Assembly (NCBI RefSeq): GCF_009870125.1
Contig: NC_046683.1
Coordinates: 45,523,869 to 45,587,868, forward strand
Direction: 5' to 3'
DNA length: 64,000 nt
Origin: Drosophila pseudoobscura
Lineage: Eukaryota; Arthropoda; Insecta; Diptera; Drosophilidae
Part shown: one piece after another, positions 28,701 through 38,806 of the stretch
Layout of the letters: every line of letters begins with the position of its first letter
How positions within the stretch are numbered: position 1 is the stretch's first letter
Translations under genes and position numbers: made by a program
The notes under the pieces: generated by a model
What the model was told of the DNA's origin: nothing
The model's database searches: none
What the model saw: the letters and a program-made list of their open reading frames with translations, nothing else

Positions 28701-29882
28701 GATTTGAAATTAACGTTTTTCTCCCTTTGAGCGGCCAAAGAAAATATGAAATAACGTAAAAATAAAATTAAAAGGAATTAAAAAAAAGCAGCGGCTTTTT
28801 GCTATTTCTGTTTGCCTGGTATCCCAGATTTGAAATTAACGTTTTTCTCCCTTTGAGTGGCCAAAGAAAATATGAAAAAAAACGTAAAAATAAAATTAAA
28901 AGAAATTAAAAAAAAAACGATCGGCTTTTTGCTATTTCTGTTTGCCTGGTATCCCAGATTTGAAATTAACGTTTTTCTCCCTTTGAGCGGCCAAAGAAAA
29001 TATGAAAAAAACGTAAAAATAAAATTAAAAGAAATTTGAAAAAAACGAGCGGCTTTTTGCTATTTCTGTTTGCCTGGTATCCCAGATTTGAAATTAACGT
29101 TTTTCTCCCTTTGAGCGGCCAAAGAAAATATGAAAAAAACGTAAAAATACAATTAAAAGAAATTTAAAAAAAACGATCGGCTTTTTGCTATTTCTGTTTG
29201 CCTGGTATCCCAGATTTGAAATTAACGTTTTTCTCCCTTTGAGCGGCCAAAGAAAATATGAAAAAAACGTAAAAATAATATTAAAAGAAATTTGAAAAAA
29301 ACAAGCGGCTTTTTGCTATTTCTGTTTGCCTGGTATCCCAGATTTGAAATTAACGTTTTTCTCCCTTTGAGCGGCCAAAGAAAATATGAGAAAAACGTAA
29401 AAATAAAATTAAAAGAATTTGAAAAAAACGAGCGGCTTTTTGCTATTTCTGTTTGCCTGGTATCCCAGATTTGAAATTAACGTTTTTCTCCCTTTGAGCG
29501 GCCAAAGAAAATATGAAAAAAACGTAAAAATAAAATTAAAAGGAATTAAAAAAAAGCAGCGGCTTTTTGCTATTTCTGTTTGCCTGGTATCCCAGATTTG
29601 AAATTAACGTTTTTCTCCCTTTGAGCGGCCAAAGAAAATATGAAAAAAACGTAAAAATACAATTAAAAGAAATTTGAAAAAAACAAGCGGCTTTTTGCTA
29701 TTTCTGTTTGCCTGGTATCCCAGATTTGAAATTAACGTTTTTCTCCCTTTGAGCGGCCAAAGAAAATATGAGAAAAACGTAAAAATAAAATTAAAAGAAT
29801 TTGAAAAAAACGAGCGGCTTTTTGCTATTTCTGTTTGCCTGGTATCCCAGATTTGAAATTAACGTTTTACTCCCTTCGAGCG
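25735..29882 (+). repeat. ~127-bp satellite array, about 33 units
   Basis: Head-to-tail units of about 127 bp (spacings mostly 124-129), each carrying GGCTTTTTGCTATTTCTG, GCCTGGTATCCCAGATTTG, CTCCCTTTGAGCGGCC and an A-rich half. I count 33 units; the first is diverged. All are in one orientation. Variants before the GGC (gag, gat, gcag, aag) recur in blocks, so the array shows higher-order structure. Open frames of 60-68 codons, reading FLLFLFAWYPRFEINV, arise from the repeat but shift with indels in the A runs and are not genes. Confidence 0.97.
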
Positions 29883-29924
29883 GTCGCAATTTGAAAGCTG
29901 TTGTTGTACAACATTACATTACAA

Positions 29925-30377
29925 CACGTTATTTTAGGCCCGACCGGGACGTGCGGCGGCTTCCTGTGTTTGGAATAACATCCTTGATCTGATGGAGTCC
30001 TTATCAAGGACCAAGGATTAAGGATATTTTCCTAGGCATATATATTTTATGTTTTCCCTTATTTGGGACTCCATTAGGGCCTGCCATGGCCCAGTATGAT
30101 CAGAATGTGTCCTTGATCCTTTGGTAGGGACTCCAACAACCCCAACCATACATTTTTAGTTTTCTCGGCTATTTGTGGGGCGATCTGGGCTTGCGGTGGC
30201 TTCTTGTGATCCAAAAAATATCCCTGATCTATTGGAGTCCTTATCAAGGACCGAGGATCAATGATATTTCCTGCAGACATATATATCTTGTTTGAACGGG
30301 GTTACCATAGCCCGCCGTGATCAGAATAATGTCCTTGATCCTTCGGTAAGGACTCAAACAATTTTCTTGGATTTTTT
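29925..30377 (-). repeat. flanking tandem repeat, right (CCTTGATCC family, inverted)
   Basis: The same repeat family as 25,230-25,640, in the opposite orientation, in about three to four units. Units carry AGTCCTTATCAAGGACC, AAGGATATTTTCCTAGG and GGCTTCCTGTG. The two flanks are related but clearly less similar to each other than the adjoining 741-bp inner arms are. Confidence 0.75.
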
Positions 30378-31690
30378 GTTGTTCCGATACAGGATACAGC
30401 AAGGACGATTTTTCAATAGTTTTATTCGTCATTACTTAGCTTAGTATAAATAAATAAACAAGTGGGAAACATTTGTATCTACTATCTAAATACATACATA
30501 TATGTATGTATGGACGCGTATATCCCTAAACTTAACAACAACGAAATCTATCTAGAGTCTAGTAGCCCGCGTAGCTCCTCTCTTGATTGTCATAGTCAAA
30601 GTACTTGTTGTCGATGGCCAGGTCGAAGGATGACGATGACTTGTTAGGTTGGGATCTTGCAAAGGGTTCGCTTCTGTCCTGCTGTCTGATAGGACTGTGG
30701 TGGTACGACTCGGCTCGAGGCAAATCCAAGGGTACATTAGTCCTCTGTGAAGGAAAATACATCTTAAGATATGTCCATATTTATATACTGATTTACTTAC
30801 GCGTCTCTAAGCCCAGCGTTTGATTCGATGGCGTGTGAATGGGGGGTTGCTCACAATATTTTCCGTGCGCGTGAGCCGTTGATCACTTGTCCATGCTGCA
30901 ACGGACGGGACACCACATTGTCGACTTAGCGACACAGCAGTGGCATCATGGCTATGGCCAGTAGCATGTCAGTAGCAGCCAGTGGTTTCGTCAGTTGAGC
31001 CAAGAAGACATCCCTTGAACCTCCCGAGAGGATGGGGAGGAGGTGCCGACGGAGAGCGGACTGGAAAGGCGGAGAAAGCAGCGTGGGACGTAAGGCAGAT
31101 TGCCATGGCAGTGCCTGGACCCAAATGTCGCCCAGGCCAAATGACACAGCCTCACGCGATTGGAATCAGGGGCGCAGGAGCCGAGAGTTCGCGTTGTCAA
31201 CCGGTCAGGTTCCTGGATTAGAAGGATGCGTCACCCTCCAGGTAAGCGATGGTGGTCATAACGGTGTCCACGGTCACGCCAGAGGTATTTCTGGCATCCG
31301 AAGGGGGCAACCTGCTGAAATGAGAGGAAGAGTTTAATAAAGTTAATGAATAAATAATAACTTAATAACTTTACCTGCTAAGAGGAGGAGATCGAGGCAT
31401 ATCAGCTTGTGGCCAGAGAGGGTCTCGGCGAATAGAGCTGGAAGGAATGAAAAAAGGAGAACCAAGTAAAAACTGTCAATGGAAAAGATAAATAGAGGGG
31501 AAAACAAGGAATCGATTTCGGTAATGTATGCACCTGCGAAGCACTTACGTCGTACGTCGTAGAGTGTGCAGGTAGCATCTGCTGGCGCGATGCACGCGAT
31601 CGTAGATGCAGTATCCATCTGGCAACACCCAAACACCTGAGGGAGCCCTGAAAAATAATATGCGCCAGCTTATTTTAAATGGGAAAACCT
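30378..31690 (-). repeat. inverted duplication, right inner block A
   Basis: Inverted copy of 23,880-25,229. Positions 30,378-31,118 read as identical to the left arm. Further out it has its own ~50-bp segment (about 31,270-31,320) and lacks a left-only one. Splice sites of the candidate exons are kept. Confidence 0.92.
30559..30744 (-). CDS. terminal exon of unidentified duplicated locus (right copy)
   Basis: Identical in sequence to the left terminal exon, with the same acceptor, the same 61-residue frame ending SYAGY and the same AATAAA downstream. On this arm the exon candidate near 31,230-31,320 is longer and has an open frame reading VAPSDARNTSGVTVDTVMTT and ending EGDASF, followed by a stop. 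A possible start ATG (MDTASTIACIAPADA) lies near 31,615; the left arm has TCG there. So if either copy is coding, this one looks the better candidate. The product is not recognised. Confidence 0.35.
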   Translation of the reverse strand, partial: RTNVPLDLPRAESYHHSPIRQQDRSEPFARSQPNKSSSSFDLAIDNKYFDYDNQERSYAGY

Positions 31691-32619
31691 CCAGAGCGGC
31701 GAAGGACACGGAGAACTTCAGGCCAAAGCCTCGGATGCTGGCTCCGATTGGAGTGTGCCCATTGGCTTTTTCGCTACGGTCACACTGTGCTCTATCAGCT
31801 GGTAATGTGCCCGTCTGTGGCTGTGGTATGGTCTCACTGTGAAGAGCGGGCGCGCCCTATTTTTCGAATTTTAATATTTATTTGTGCGGCTGGGCGTCAC
31901 ACCTAATAGCTCTATTAGAATATGTATACTATAATAATACCTATTCAAACCACATATAGTATCTTCTGCCTGCTTCCTGTATACTTGTTTCTCTTTCGCT
32001 ATTCGGATTTATGCGGCTCGTTTTTGTTATTTTTCAATTTGCCGCTACTGCGTCTGTTGCTTGTTTTTCATTTTCAACTGCGCTGGCGTTGGAAAACATT
32101 CTCCCCAATGTAAAAACAGAAATGTCCACCCACCCACACTCCAGACCGACTGATTGGTAACTGATACGGCTACCACTGTCGTCGTCCCGTGTGGGCGAAA
32201 AGTGTGCCGCCCACACTAGTCGGGGTGTTCGGTAACCCATTTCGCTTTTTAATTACCCTGCCGCTTTGCTAAGCCCCTGTGGCTGCCTTCTATGTGGCAG
32301 CGAACTGGGGAGATATGCCACCAGATATGCCACTAACTGTTGCACCTTCACCTCTAAATGCGATTTCAAAAATGTTTGAGCAGTTCCAAATGCTCTTACG
32401 GGTCGTCTCTCATGTCTTTTGTGGCTTTGCCTTTGACTGATTCGTTGGGGGCAGGCAGGCAGTCACTGCTTAGGTTTCTGCAATGATTGTGATTCTGTTC
32501 TGGCCTTCTCAGCTCCTCAAATCCCCATCTGCGTTGGCTGCTGGACAACTTTAACGGAACGTAAATCCAATTGTATACATAATATTTGTTTCAGTGGTCA
32601 GTCATAGATATTTTCCCAA
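31691..32619. other. right-arm-only segment
   Basis: No counterpart in the left arm. It includes a GGTCACACT core-promoter-like motif near 31,786, a GC-rich block at 32,100-32,240, and the first copy of a direct repeat (32,326-32,547). No protein-like frame. Confidence 0.5.
32326..32547 (+). repeat. direct repeat flanking block B, copy 1
   Basis: Starts TATGCCACTAACTGTTGCAC and ends near GGCTGCTGGAC. It matches 33,555-33,799 in the same orientation with small indels. The pair brackets the STMP1-containing inverted block. Confidence 0.9.
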
Positions 32620-33480
32620 ATCCGATCCCAGTAATCTCCTGGAATCTGGTAAAATTTCCAAACAAAATTCGTCAGTAAAAATTAATATTTGTAAATAAAT
32701 TTCACAAAAATGAAGTTGCTGGGAGTCGGTCTGCAACTGATGAAAGCCAGATGTGGAGCGGGCAACAACCGCCCCTCCTACAGCTGCTGCCCTGAGATGC
32801 AGGACACGATTCCGTACTGCCCAAAGAAGCCATTCTGGAACTTCAAACGAACCCTGTGCTTCTCTCTGGTCAGCCAGTAGTGTGAAAACGCTCCAATGCA
32901 ACACACTTTAACAGTTTCCATCTTTCCGCCTTCTTTTGCAGCTGACCTTTGGAGCCGGAATTTACACGGGCATCTACACATCCCAAAACTATCAGGTACA
33001 GCTGCACCTTCCAGTCTTAGATTAGCTCTACTGTTACATAAATCTGTTTCTAGGTGCCCCATGTAGATGATCCCCAAACGCTGGTCCAGCGAATGAACGA
33101 CAAGATACGAGAGCTAATTGACGACACAAAGAAGAAGTAATTCCAGAATCGCTTCATATCAGCATCCACCTTCCGGCCTACAAAAATTCACTGTTAGAAT
33201 AAAAAATTGGACTGACCTTTGGTTGTGGTTATTAATTATCATTTGGTGAGGGAGCACAACAGATTTACAGATCATAGGGGACTCATTTACCCAATAAATT
33301 AGGTTAAAATAAAGTGCGCCGAAACGCTTTCTAATTTCGTTAATTTAGTATCACTTTCCACAGATCAGCCGTTGAACAGATCTCGGATGATGGAAAAATG
33401 CCATGCTAGTCTTTTTATTTAAACAAATTTATTGACTTTGATCAAATAAAGTGACGTTCAATGAATATGTACGCCACAAA
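32620..33480 (-). repeat. inverted duplication, right outer block B
   Basis: Inverted copy of 20,985-21,960, more diverged than the inner block. It contains the right STMP1 copy and a decayed copy of the alternative last exon, and ends in what corresponds to the EMC4 3' flank. No EMC4 coding sequence is included. Confidence 0.85.
32710..33140 (+). CDS. STMP1-type protein, right copy (MKLL form only)
   Basis: Exons 32710-32868, 32942-32995 and 33054-33140, all phase 0, with introns of 73 and 58 bp, give a 99-aa protein. The N-terminus MKLLGVGLQLMKARCGAGN is shared with the left alternative exon. The membrane segment LTFGAGIYTGIYTSQNYQ and tail VPHVDDPQTLVQRMNDKIR are intact with several replacements. 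The canonical MLKFL first exon is missing from this arm, so only the long form can be made. The frame closes at a stop just after the donor, so here splicing is required. If transcribed it probably uses the ~90 bp upstream that is shared with the left arm. The first exon is conserved mostly by synonymous change; exons 2-3 are looser. Confidence 0.6.
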
Positions 33481-33554
33481 TAAGTGCAAAAGTTAACAAA
33501 GGATATTCCGCCTTCATACTATTCCAGGCGTATTTGGGGCCAGTCAGAATCGTT

Positions 33555-33799
33555 TATGCCACCAACTGTTGCACCTTCACCTCTAAATGCGATTTCAAAA
33601 ATGTTTGAGCAGTTCCAAATGCTCTTACGGGTCGTGTGTGTCTCTTGTGCCTCAGTTGTCTCATATGTCTCATGTGTCTTCTGTCTTGTGCCTTTGTCCG
33701 ATTCGTTGGGGGCAGGTAGGCAGTCACTGCTTAGGTTTCTGCAATGATTGGCATTCCGTTGCGGCGTGCCCCATCTGCGTTGGCTGCTGCTGCTGGACA
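33555..33799 (+). repeat. direct repeat flanking block B, copy 2
   Basis: Second copy of 32,326-32,547. It has an extra TGTGTCTC-rich stretch in the middle and an extra TGC unit near the end. Confidence 0.9.
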
Positions 33800-35054
33800 C
33801 TTGATGAAGCAATAATAATGCAAAATGTTTGGCCGAGAACCGTTGCAAATCAACCGAGACGCACACGCCCAAGTTTGTGCATCGGTAATGAAGCATCCAT
33901 CCTTCGGCTCCCCTCTATTCCCCTCTATTCTTGCCGCACCACTTCACTCCTCTCCATGCAGCGATCGTCGGTCGCCGCATTTTGGCATCTAATTTCGTCC
34001 ATGGCCATAAAAGGCAGCCCGATCAGTTTGGACACGGATTATTGGCAACTATTTAGTCGGGGGCCCCCAAAATGGCCCAGAGCTGCCAACTTGGCTATGT
34101 CGTCACGTCAGGCAGCCCCGTAAATTGAGCCAGCTTTCCACCAGTTGCTCCTTTGATTTGGCCTGAATGTGCATGCGGCCAATGAGCCTGTCCAAAATGC
34201 ATGTTTCCTGACCAGGCCCAAACAATCTTAGGACAGGCGGCCACAACAACCAGGGAGCCAGGGAGCTGCGATTCTAGTTCTGGCCAACGTTAACATGACT
34301 CTCGACTTGTTCGTTAGCAAAATCCAACCTGGTTGTCGTTGATTGGGCCAGAGCTAGAGCTAGAGCTAGAGCCAAAGCCAAAGCCAGAGTCAACTATTCG
34401 ACTATTCGACTGACTGTCCGCCAGTCGTCAGTCGTCAGTCCTGCGGGGCAGGCCGAGACTCTGACTCTTTTAGTTAAACTCCTTGTTTTGATTGCCAAGT
34501 CGTAAAATGATGGATTACCGAGTTGGGATTTATTTCTTGTTACGGTCATAATAGATTATCTTTGCTCACTCATTGTCGGAGCAGCTCTCCCTCCCCTTCT
34601 CACCTCTCTCTCTCTCTCTCCCCGCATAAGCTGCACAAATGCTCGTTAGGTGCAGTGAGTGCCTACCGTTCGTTCGGTAAGCAGCTTTCTGTCTGTTCTT
34701 CCAGCCTAAGCTGGAGGCCAAGATTCGTTGTCGTCGTCTCAGAGATTTGGCATGTTGATGGAGCATGCCTAATCACATGGCTTTCGATCAGTAGTTGCAG
34801 GAGGCACAAGGGCAGGCGGCACGAGGGCAGGAGAAGCGCGCAATTAAACTATGAGCAAGATTAATTCTGGAAGCAGAAGCAGCAGCAGCAGCAGCAGCCT
34901 CTAGGAGTCGGAATATGTATCTTCGGGACATCATATCCCGGACAGAGCCAGTCAGTGTGTTCAACAGTAACAATCAACTTTTATTAGAATATATTTTATG
35001 GTGGCTAAGGTACGTCTCCACCATCCGCATCCCCATCCCCCGTCTTCTTGCGAC
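33800..35054. other. non-coding region
   Basis: No gene seen. Contains GAGCTA and GCCAAA hexamer runs near 34,351-34,390, GTCGTCAGTC repeats near 34,425, a CT run near 34,607-34,622 and an AGC run near 34,877-34,898. Confidence 0.5.
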
Positions 35055-35615
35055 TTATCCAAAGTAAGCGGCGTAGTACTGGGGCGCGGTAACATAGGCA
35101 GATGCCGCCTGTGGCAGTTGCGGGGCTGCGAATGCCGCCTGTGGCAGTTGCGGAGATGCAATGATTTTGGCGTATGCCGTTGGATGGACAAAGCCCACAG
35201 CTCCCGCCGGATAGTATGCGATTGTGGGTGTGAATGGGACTGCGGCTGGGACAGGCACGGCGCCTGGACCTCGACCTGGAGCTGGAGCTGCTGCTGGAAC
35301 AGGAGCCGCTACCTTGGACATGGGCACCTCCACTTCCTCGGCGGCATCGTCGAGATCCTCCTGCGCTTCGCTGTTGGCCACCAGGCGAGCGGATTGCGGC
35401 TGGGCACTGGTGGCCACCAGCCGGGCGGACTGCGGCTGATCTCCGTCCGCGGGGAGGGGGAATTGCCTGGCCGGCTTGTAGCCAGCCGCTGGATAGGACG
35501 ACTGTCGCTGCTGTTGCAGGCGGAGGCGCTGCTGTGCCACGCCCACATCCGCCTGGACCAGGCCCAGAACAAAGAGAGTGGCTAGCACACAGGCAACCGT
35601 CGAGCTGAGTTCCAT
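35055..35615 (-). CDS. small secreted Ala/Pro/Gln-rich protein
   Basis: An open frame of 186 aa from the ATG at 35,615, or 188 aa from 35,621. A signal peptide is clear (ELSSTVACVLATLFVLGLVQA, cut near residue 22). The mature part has a Gln-rich segment, two copies of QPQSARLVA, an acidic stretch (EDLDDAAEEVEV), a Pro/Ala-rich middle and two copies of QLPQAA before YVTAPQYYAAYFG. This composition is typical of insect cuticle, eggshell or similar extracellular matrix proteins; I do not recognise the gene. A TATA box at 35,653-35,661 implies transcription starting about 10-20 bp before the first ATG, so the second ATG may be used. Frames on the other strand are shadows. Confidence 0.75.
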   Translation of the reverse strand: MELSSTVACVLATLFVLGLVQADVGVAQQRLRLQQQRQSSYPAAGYKPARQFPLPADGDQPQSARLVATSAQPQSARLVANSEAQEDLDDAAEEVEVPMSKVAAPVPAAAPAPGRGPGAVPVPAAVPFTPTIAYYPAGAVGFVHPTAYAKIIASPQLPQAAFAAPQLPQAASAYVTAPQYYAAYFG

Positions 35616-35652
35616 TGTCATGACTACACGGTGCTCTGGCGGTGGGGCTGGA

Positions 35653-35661
35653 ATATATATA
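35653..35661 (-). promoter_or_regulatory. TATA box of the secreted-protein gene
   Basis: TATATATAT on the minus strand, about 40 bp upstream of the first ATG. A TATA box suits a gene with restricted, high-level expression, as is usual for fly cuticle or gland proteins. Confidence 0.55.
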
Positions 35662-36896
35662 CATACGAGACCCCCGTCGAAAGGGGGCTCTGCTTAAGAT
35701 GCGGATTGCGTGTGTGATCGAAGATGGGAGGGGCGGGTCCGGGTCCGGGTGCGGGTGCGGGTGCGGGAGCGGCTGCCACGACCTCCCGCTGACACTGACC
35801 CCAAAAGCGCGACACAAAACAGCTCAACACGATCCACAGCTGAATCAATCACGGGGCGCTGCTGCATTTGCATTTGCATTTACATTTGCAGCTACGAATA
35901 TGGTTGATGTGTGGATTTTGGATGTGTATTTTGGATGTTATTGCATCGGCATCGGCATAGGCATCGGCATCCCCCCACATCAATATGCAGCCAATGTTCT
36001 AGCATGGGGCCTGGGCAGGCAGGTCTGTCTTTGTTTCGATTGGTTTTTGGGCATTTTCCAAAGTAATTCCCGACGGATTATGCAGATGGTGTAGGTAGCA
36101 GTTTAGTCACGTCCTCCCCCTCACAACACGCTTGACACTATAAATGAAGCCATCCCAAGACAAAGAGTTGGGGCAGGTTGCGGATCTGACTGACATAATG
36201 GACTGTAAATCGATTGAGTGCCCCCTTCCCTGCCCTCTTTCCCTTTTGAAAATTGTTTTAGATCTAATAACTTGTCCCCCCCACCCACACACACACCCTA
36301 CATACCCCACACATTTGAATACCCATTTGTCTCCCCTTCCACGGGCTAATCAATACAAAGCGCCTTCATTAACTCCGGGCCGGAGGGACACTCCTACCGA
36401 TTCCACATCGAATAAATTTCCCATAAGTTAGGCAGGCTTCGCTGCTCCATTGCCGGGCGATGAGAAATGCTCCATAAATCCAGGCGGAATGGCAGACAGT
36501 AGTGCCACTGGCTGCTGGCCGTTGCTGGTTGCTGGCTGCTGGCTGCTGGCCGAGTTGTCTAGCCCAATATTTACAGCAATTTCAATAAAAATGCAGCAAC
36601 TAATTGATGTAATTAATTTATTAAATTACATTTGCCACTTTTTGCCGCCGCTTTGGTGCTTGGGTCTTGCCTGGAGGAGGCCCCATCCCCCACCACCCCT
36701 TCTGCCTTCTGCCTACTTCCTTCTGCCATACACTGCCTGCTGCTGACTGCCGGTTTTTCCTGCCGACTTGAGTCGACGCCATAGGAGGCATTCATTCGCA
36801 AACGGACAGAAGTCGGTAGTTGGCAGTCAGTTTATGGGCCAGAGAAACTGCAGATTCATCGCGTTTAGGCCAGAGATCTACACAGAGCCACAGAGC

Positions 36897-36898
<2 letters not shown>

Positions 36899-36955
<57 letters not shown>

Positions 36956-36956
36956 G
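36899..36956. repeat. GA dinucleotide microsatellite
   Basis: About 50 bp of nearly perfect GA repeat, ending GGGAGAGAGATG. A second candidate for GAGA factor or CLAMP binding in the window. Confidence 0.9.
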
Positions 36957-38775
36957 TGGGGCATCATTAGCATGTGTCCGTAATGGCATTTCGACTGCAG
37001 ACTAGCAGAACATGCGGCAACTGTACTTTGAATCGATTAACATTCGTTTATTGTTAATTGGCGGGAACAATCTCCCGAAATTGGTTTGGTTTGGTTTGCT
37101 TTGGTTCACCCTTCCATTCTGGCCAAGAATTGTGGCGTTTATACATACATATGTACTATAATTGTGGCAAATTTGAATCTCACTCGCATGCATCACAACC
37201 ATCCAGCAGCCGTTCCAGCAGCCATTCCAGAGGTTCATTTGCACAAATGGAGGAGAATAACGCCCATGTTTTGTTGAATTCTCGGAAATCCACGCTCCAT
37301 TCGCATTGGAAATGGCCCCGCCAGAGAAATCCATTTCCATGTGCGCAAAAACTGGGCGTCATATTTCAAAGGCAATCGGAGACTATATTCAGGTCCCATA
37401 CCTCATCCAGCCACGCATGCGCTGTGGCTGTGGTGGTTCGCCGCGGGATTGTGGAGTGTTCGAGCAGAGCAGAGCAGAGCAGGAGAGTCCCCAGCTTTGA
37501 ATTGATGCGCCCGGTGCACTCACAATTAATATTCGGCCAGGGGATCTCGGGCAGCCGGTAGCCCGGTAGCCGGTAGCCGGTCCTGTGGCCAGGCAAATTT
37601 CTCTAATGTCCGCCCGGTTTCCCCCATGCGCTCTCGTGATTTATTTTCGCTTTTAGTGTCTTTTATTTTATGATTTATGCAGGAACCGGTTGCTCCTAGA
37701 GGAGCTCTTTTGCCGAGTCTTTGCTGCATAGAATAATCGACGCGACGTATGTACAGTGTACACCTTCTGCCGGTGATCATCTCATCCAATCCCAATCCCA
37801 ATCTAACCCAACCCCAGCCCCATCCCAGCCACATCTCATCCAATCGTTGATTGACTGCAATTGTGGTGCTCGTCACGTTCCTGGCGGACGATCAACTGCT
37901 GCTGACTCAGGGTTTTCCCGTCGCCCCGTCTACCCGTCTACCCGTCCCACCTTTGCTCCCCCGGTGGACATGGCAGGAATAGACGTAGACAAAGGCGGCG
38001 TTAACGACAATTGCGCGCTAATTATCGCCTCATGCGACGCACTGCAACTGCAACTGGTGGTGCTGCTGCTGCTGGGGACATGGGTATATGGGGATGCACC
38101 ACTGCTGGTGCACTCTCAAAGGCATTCCTCGCAGGCGTGAATTGAATTCCCTGCATCATGGACATGGCGATGATGATGATGATGATGAATGGCGTTCAAT
38201 GCGCGGCGGCCTGGTCGATGGCAACTGGTAACTACTTCATTTAGAGTTGGCTCTGACTTGGTGGCTGGCTGCTTGCTGCTTGCTGGTTGCTTGCTGGCTG
38301 GCTGGGTCGCGGATTTGATTTATGGCGCTGGAAATTAAAGTTGCGCACACTTCGGTGATGTTCCATGAGTTGCAGGAATGCGCTCCTAAGTGGCCCGCTC
38401 ATTAGCTTGGACAATGCGTTGGTATTTGGGTTAGGTCTTGGCCATTATTGTGTTGTGTCATTCAGGAGAGAGGGAGAGGCAGAGTCAGAGGGCCAACAAG
38501 GAAGTGCGGAAGATTGCATTCTGCATCTGAATCCCAATCTGAATCTGAATCTTCTCCCGTCAATCTGTCCATCTGTCTTCGCCTTATCCCAGAGTCCCAT
38601 TTCCTGACGCTCTTGGAACACCGCTAGGAAACCGACCCATCCAGCAACCAGTCAAAAAATCTCTGACAAATAATGTCAGAGCGAGGAGGGACCCAGACAC
38701 AGACCCAGACCCAGATCCAGACCAGAAAGTGCTAGACCGAACATAGAACATAAATGGTTTGGTGTAAAGTGTCAG

Positions 38776-38806
38776 TTATCGGCACTGACAACTGTCAGTG
38801 CGATAA
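38776..38806. repeat. strong inverted repeat (hairpin) with GATA half-sites
   Basis: The left half TTATCGGCACTGACA and the right half TGTCAGTGCGATAA are reverse complements except for one bulged G, with a 2-bp spacer. Each outer end carries a GATAA site, mirrored. It is not next to a gene stop, so a terminator role is unlikely. Confidence 0.8.

Noticed and set aside
25735-29882. CRISPR-like array of regular repeats
   Set aside because: Contiguous tandem satellite without unique spacers, in a eukaryote.
26745-29992. Open frames of 60-68 codons repeated through the satellite
   Set aside because: They follow the 127-bp unit, which is not a multiple of three, and shift with A-run indels; no start, splice or selection signal.
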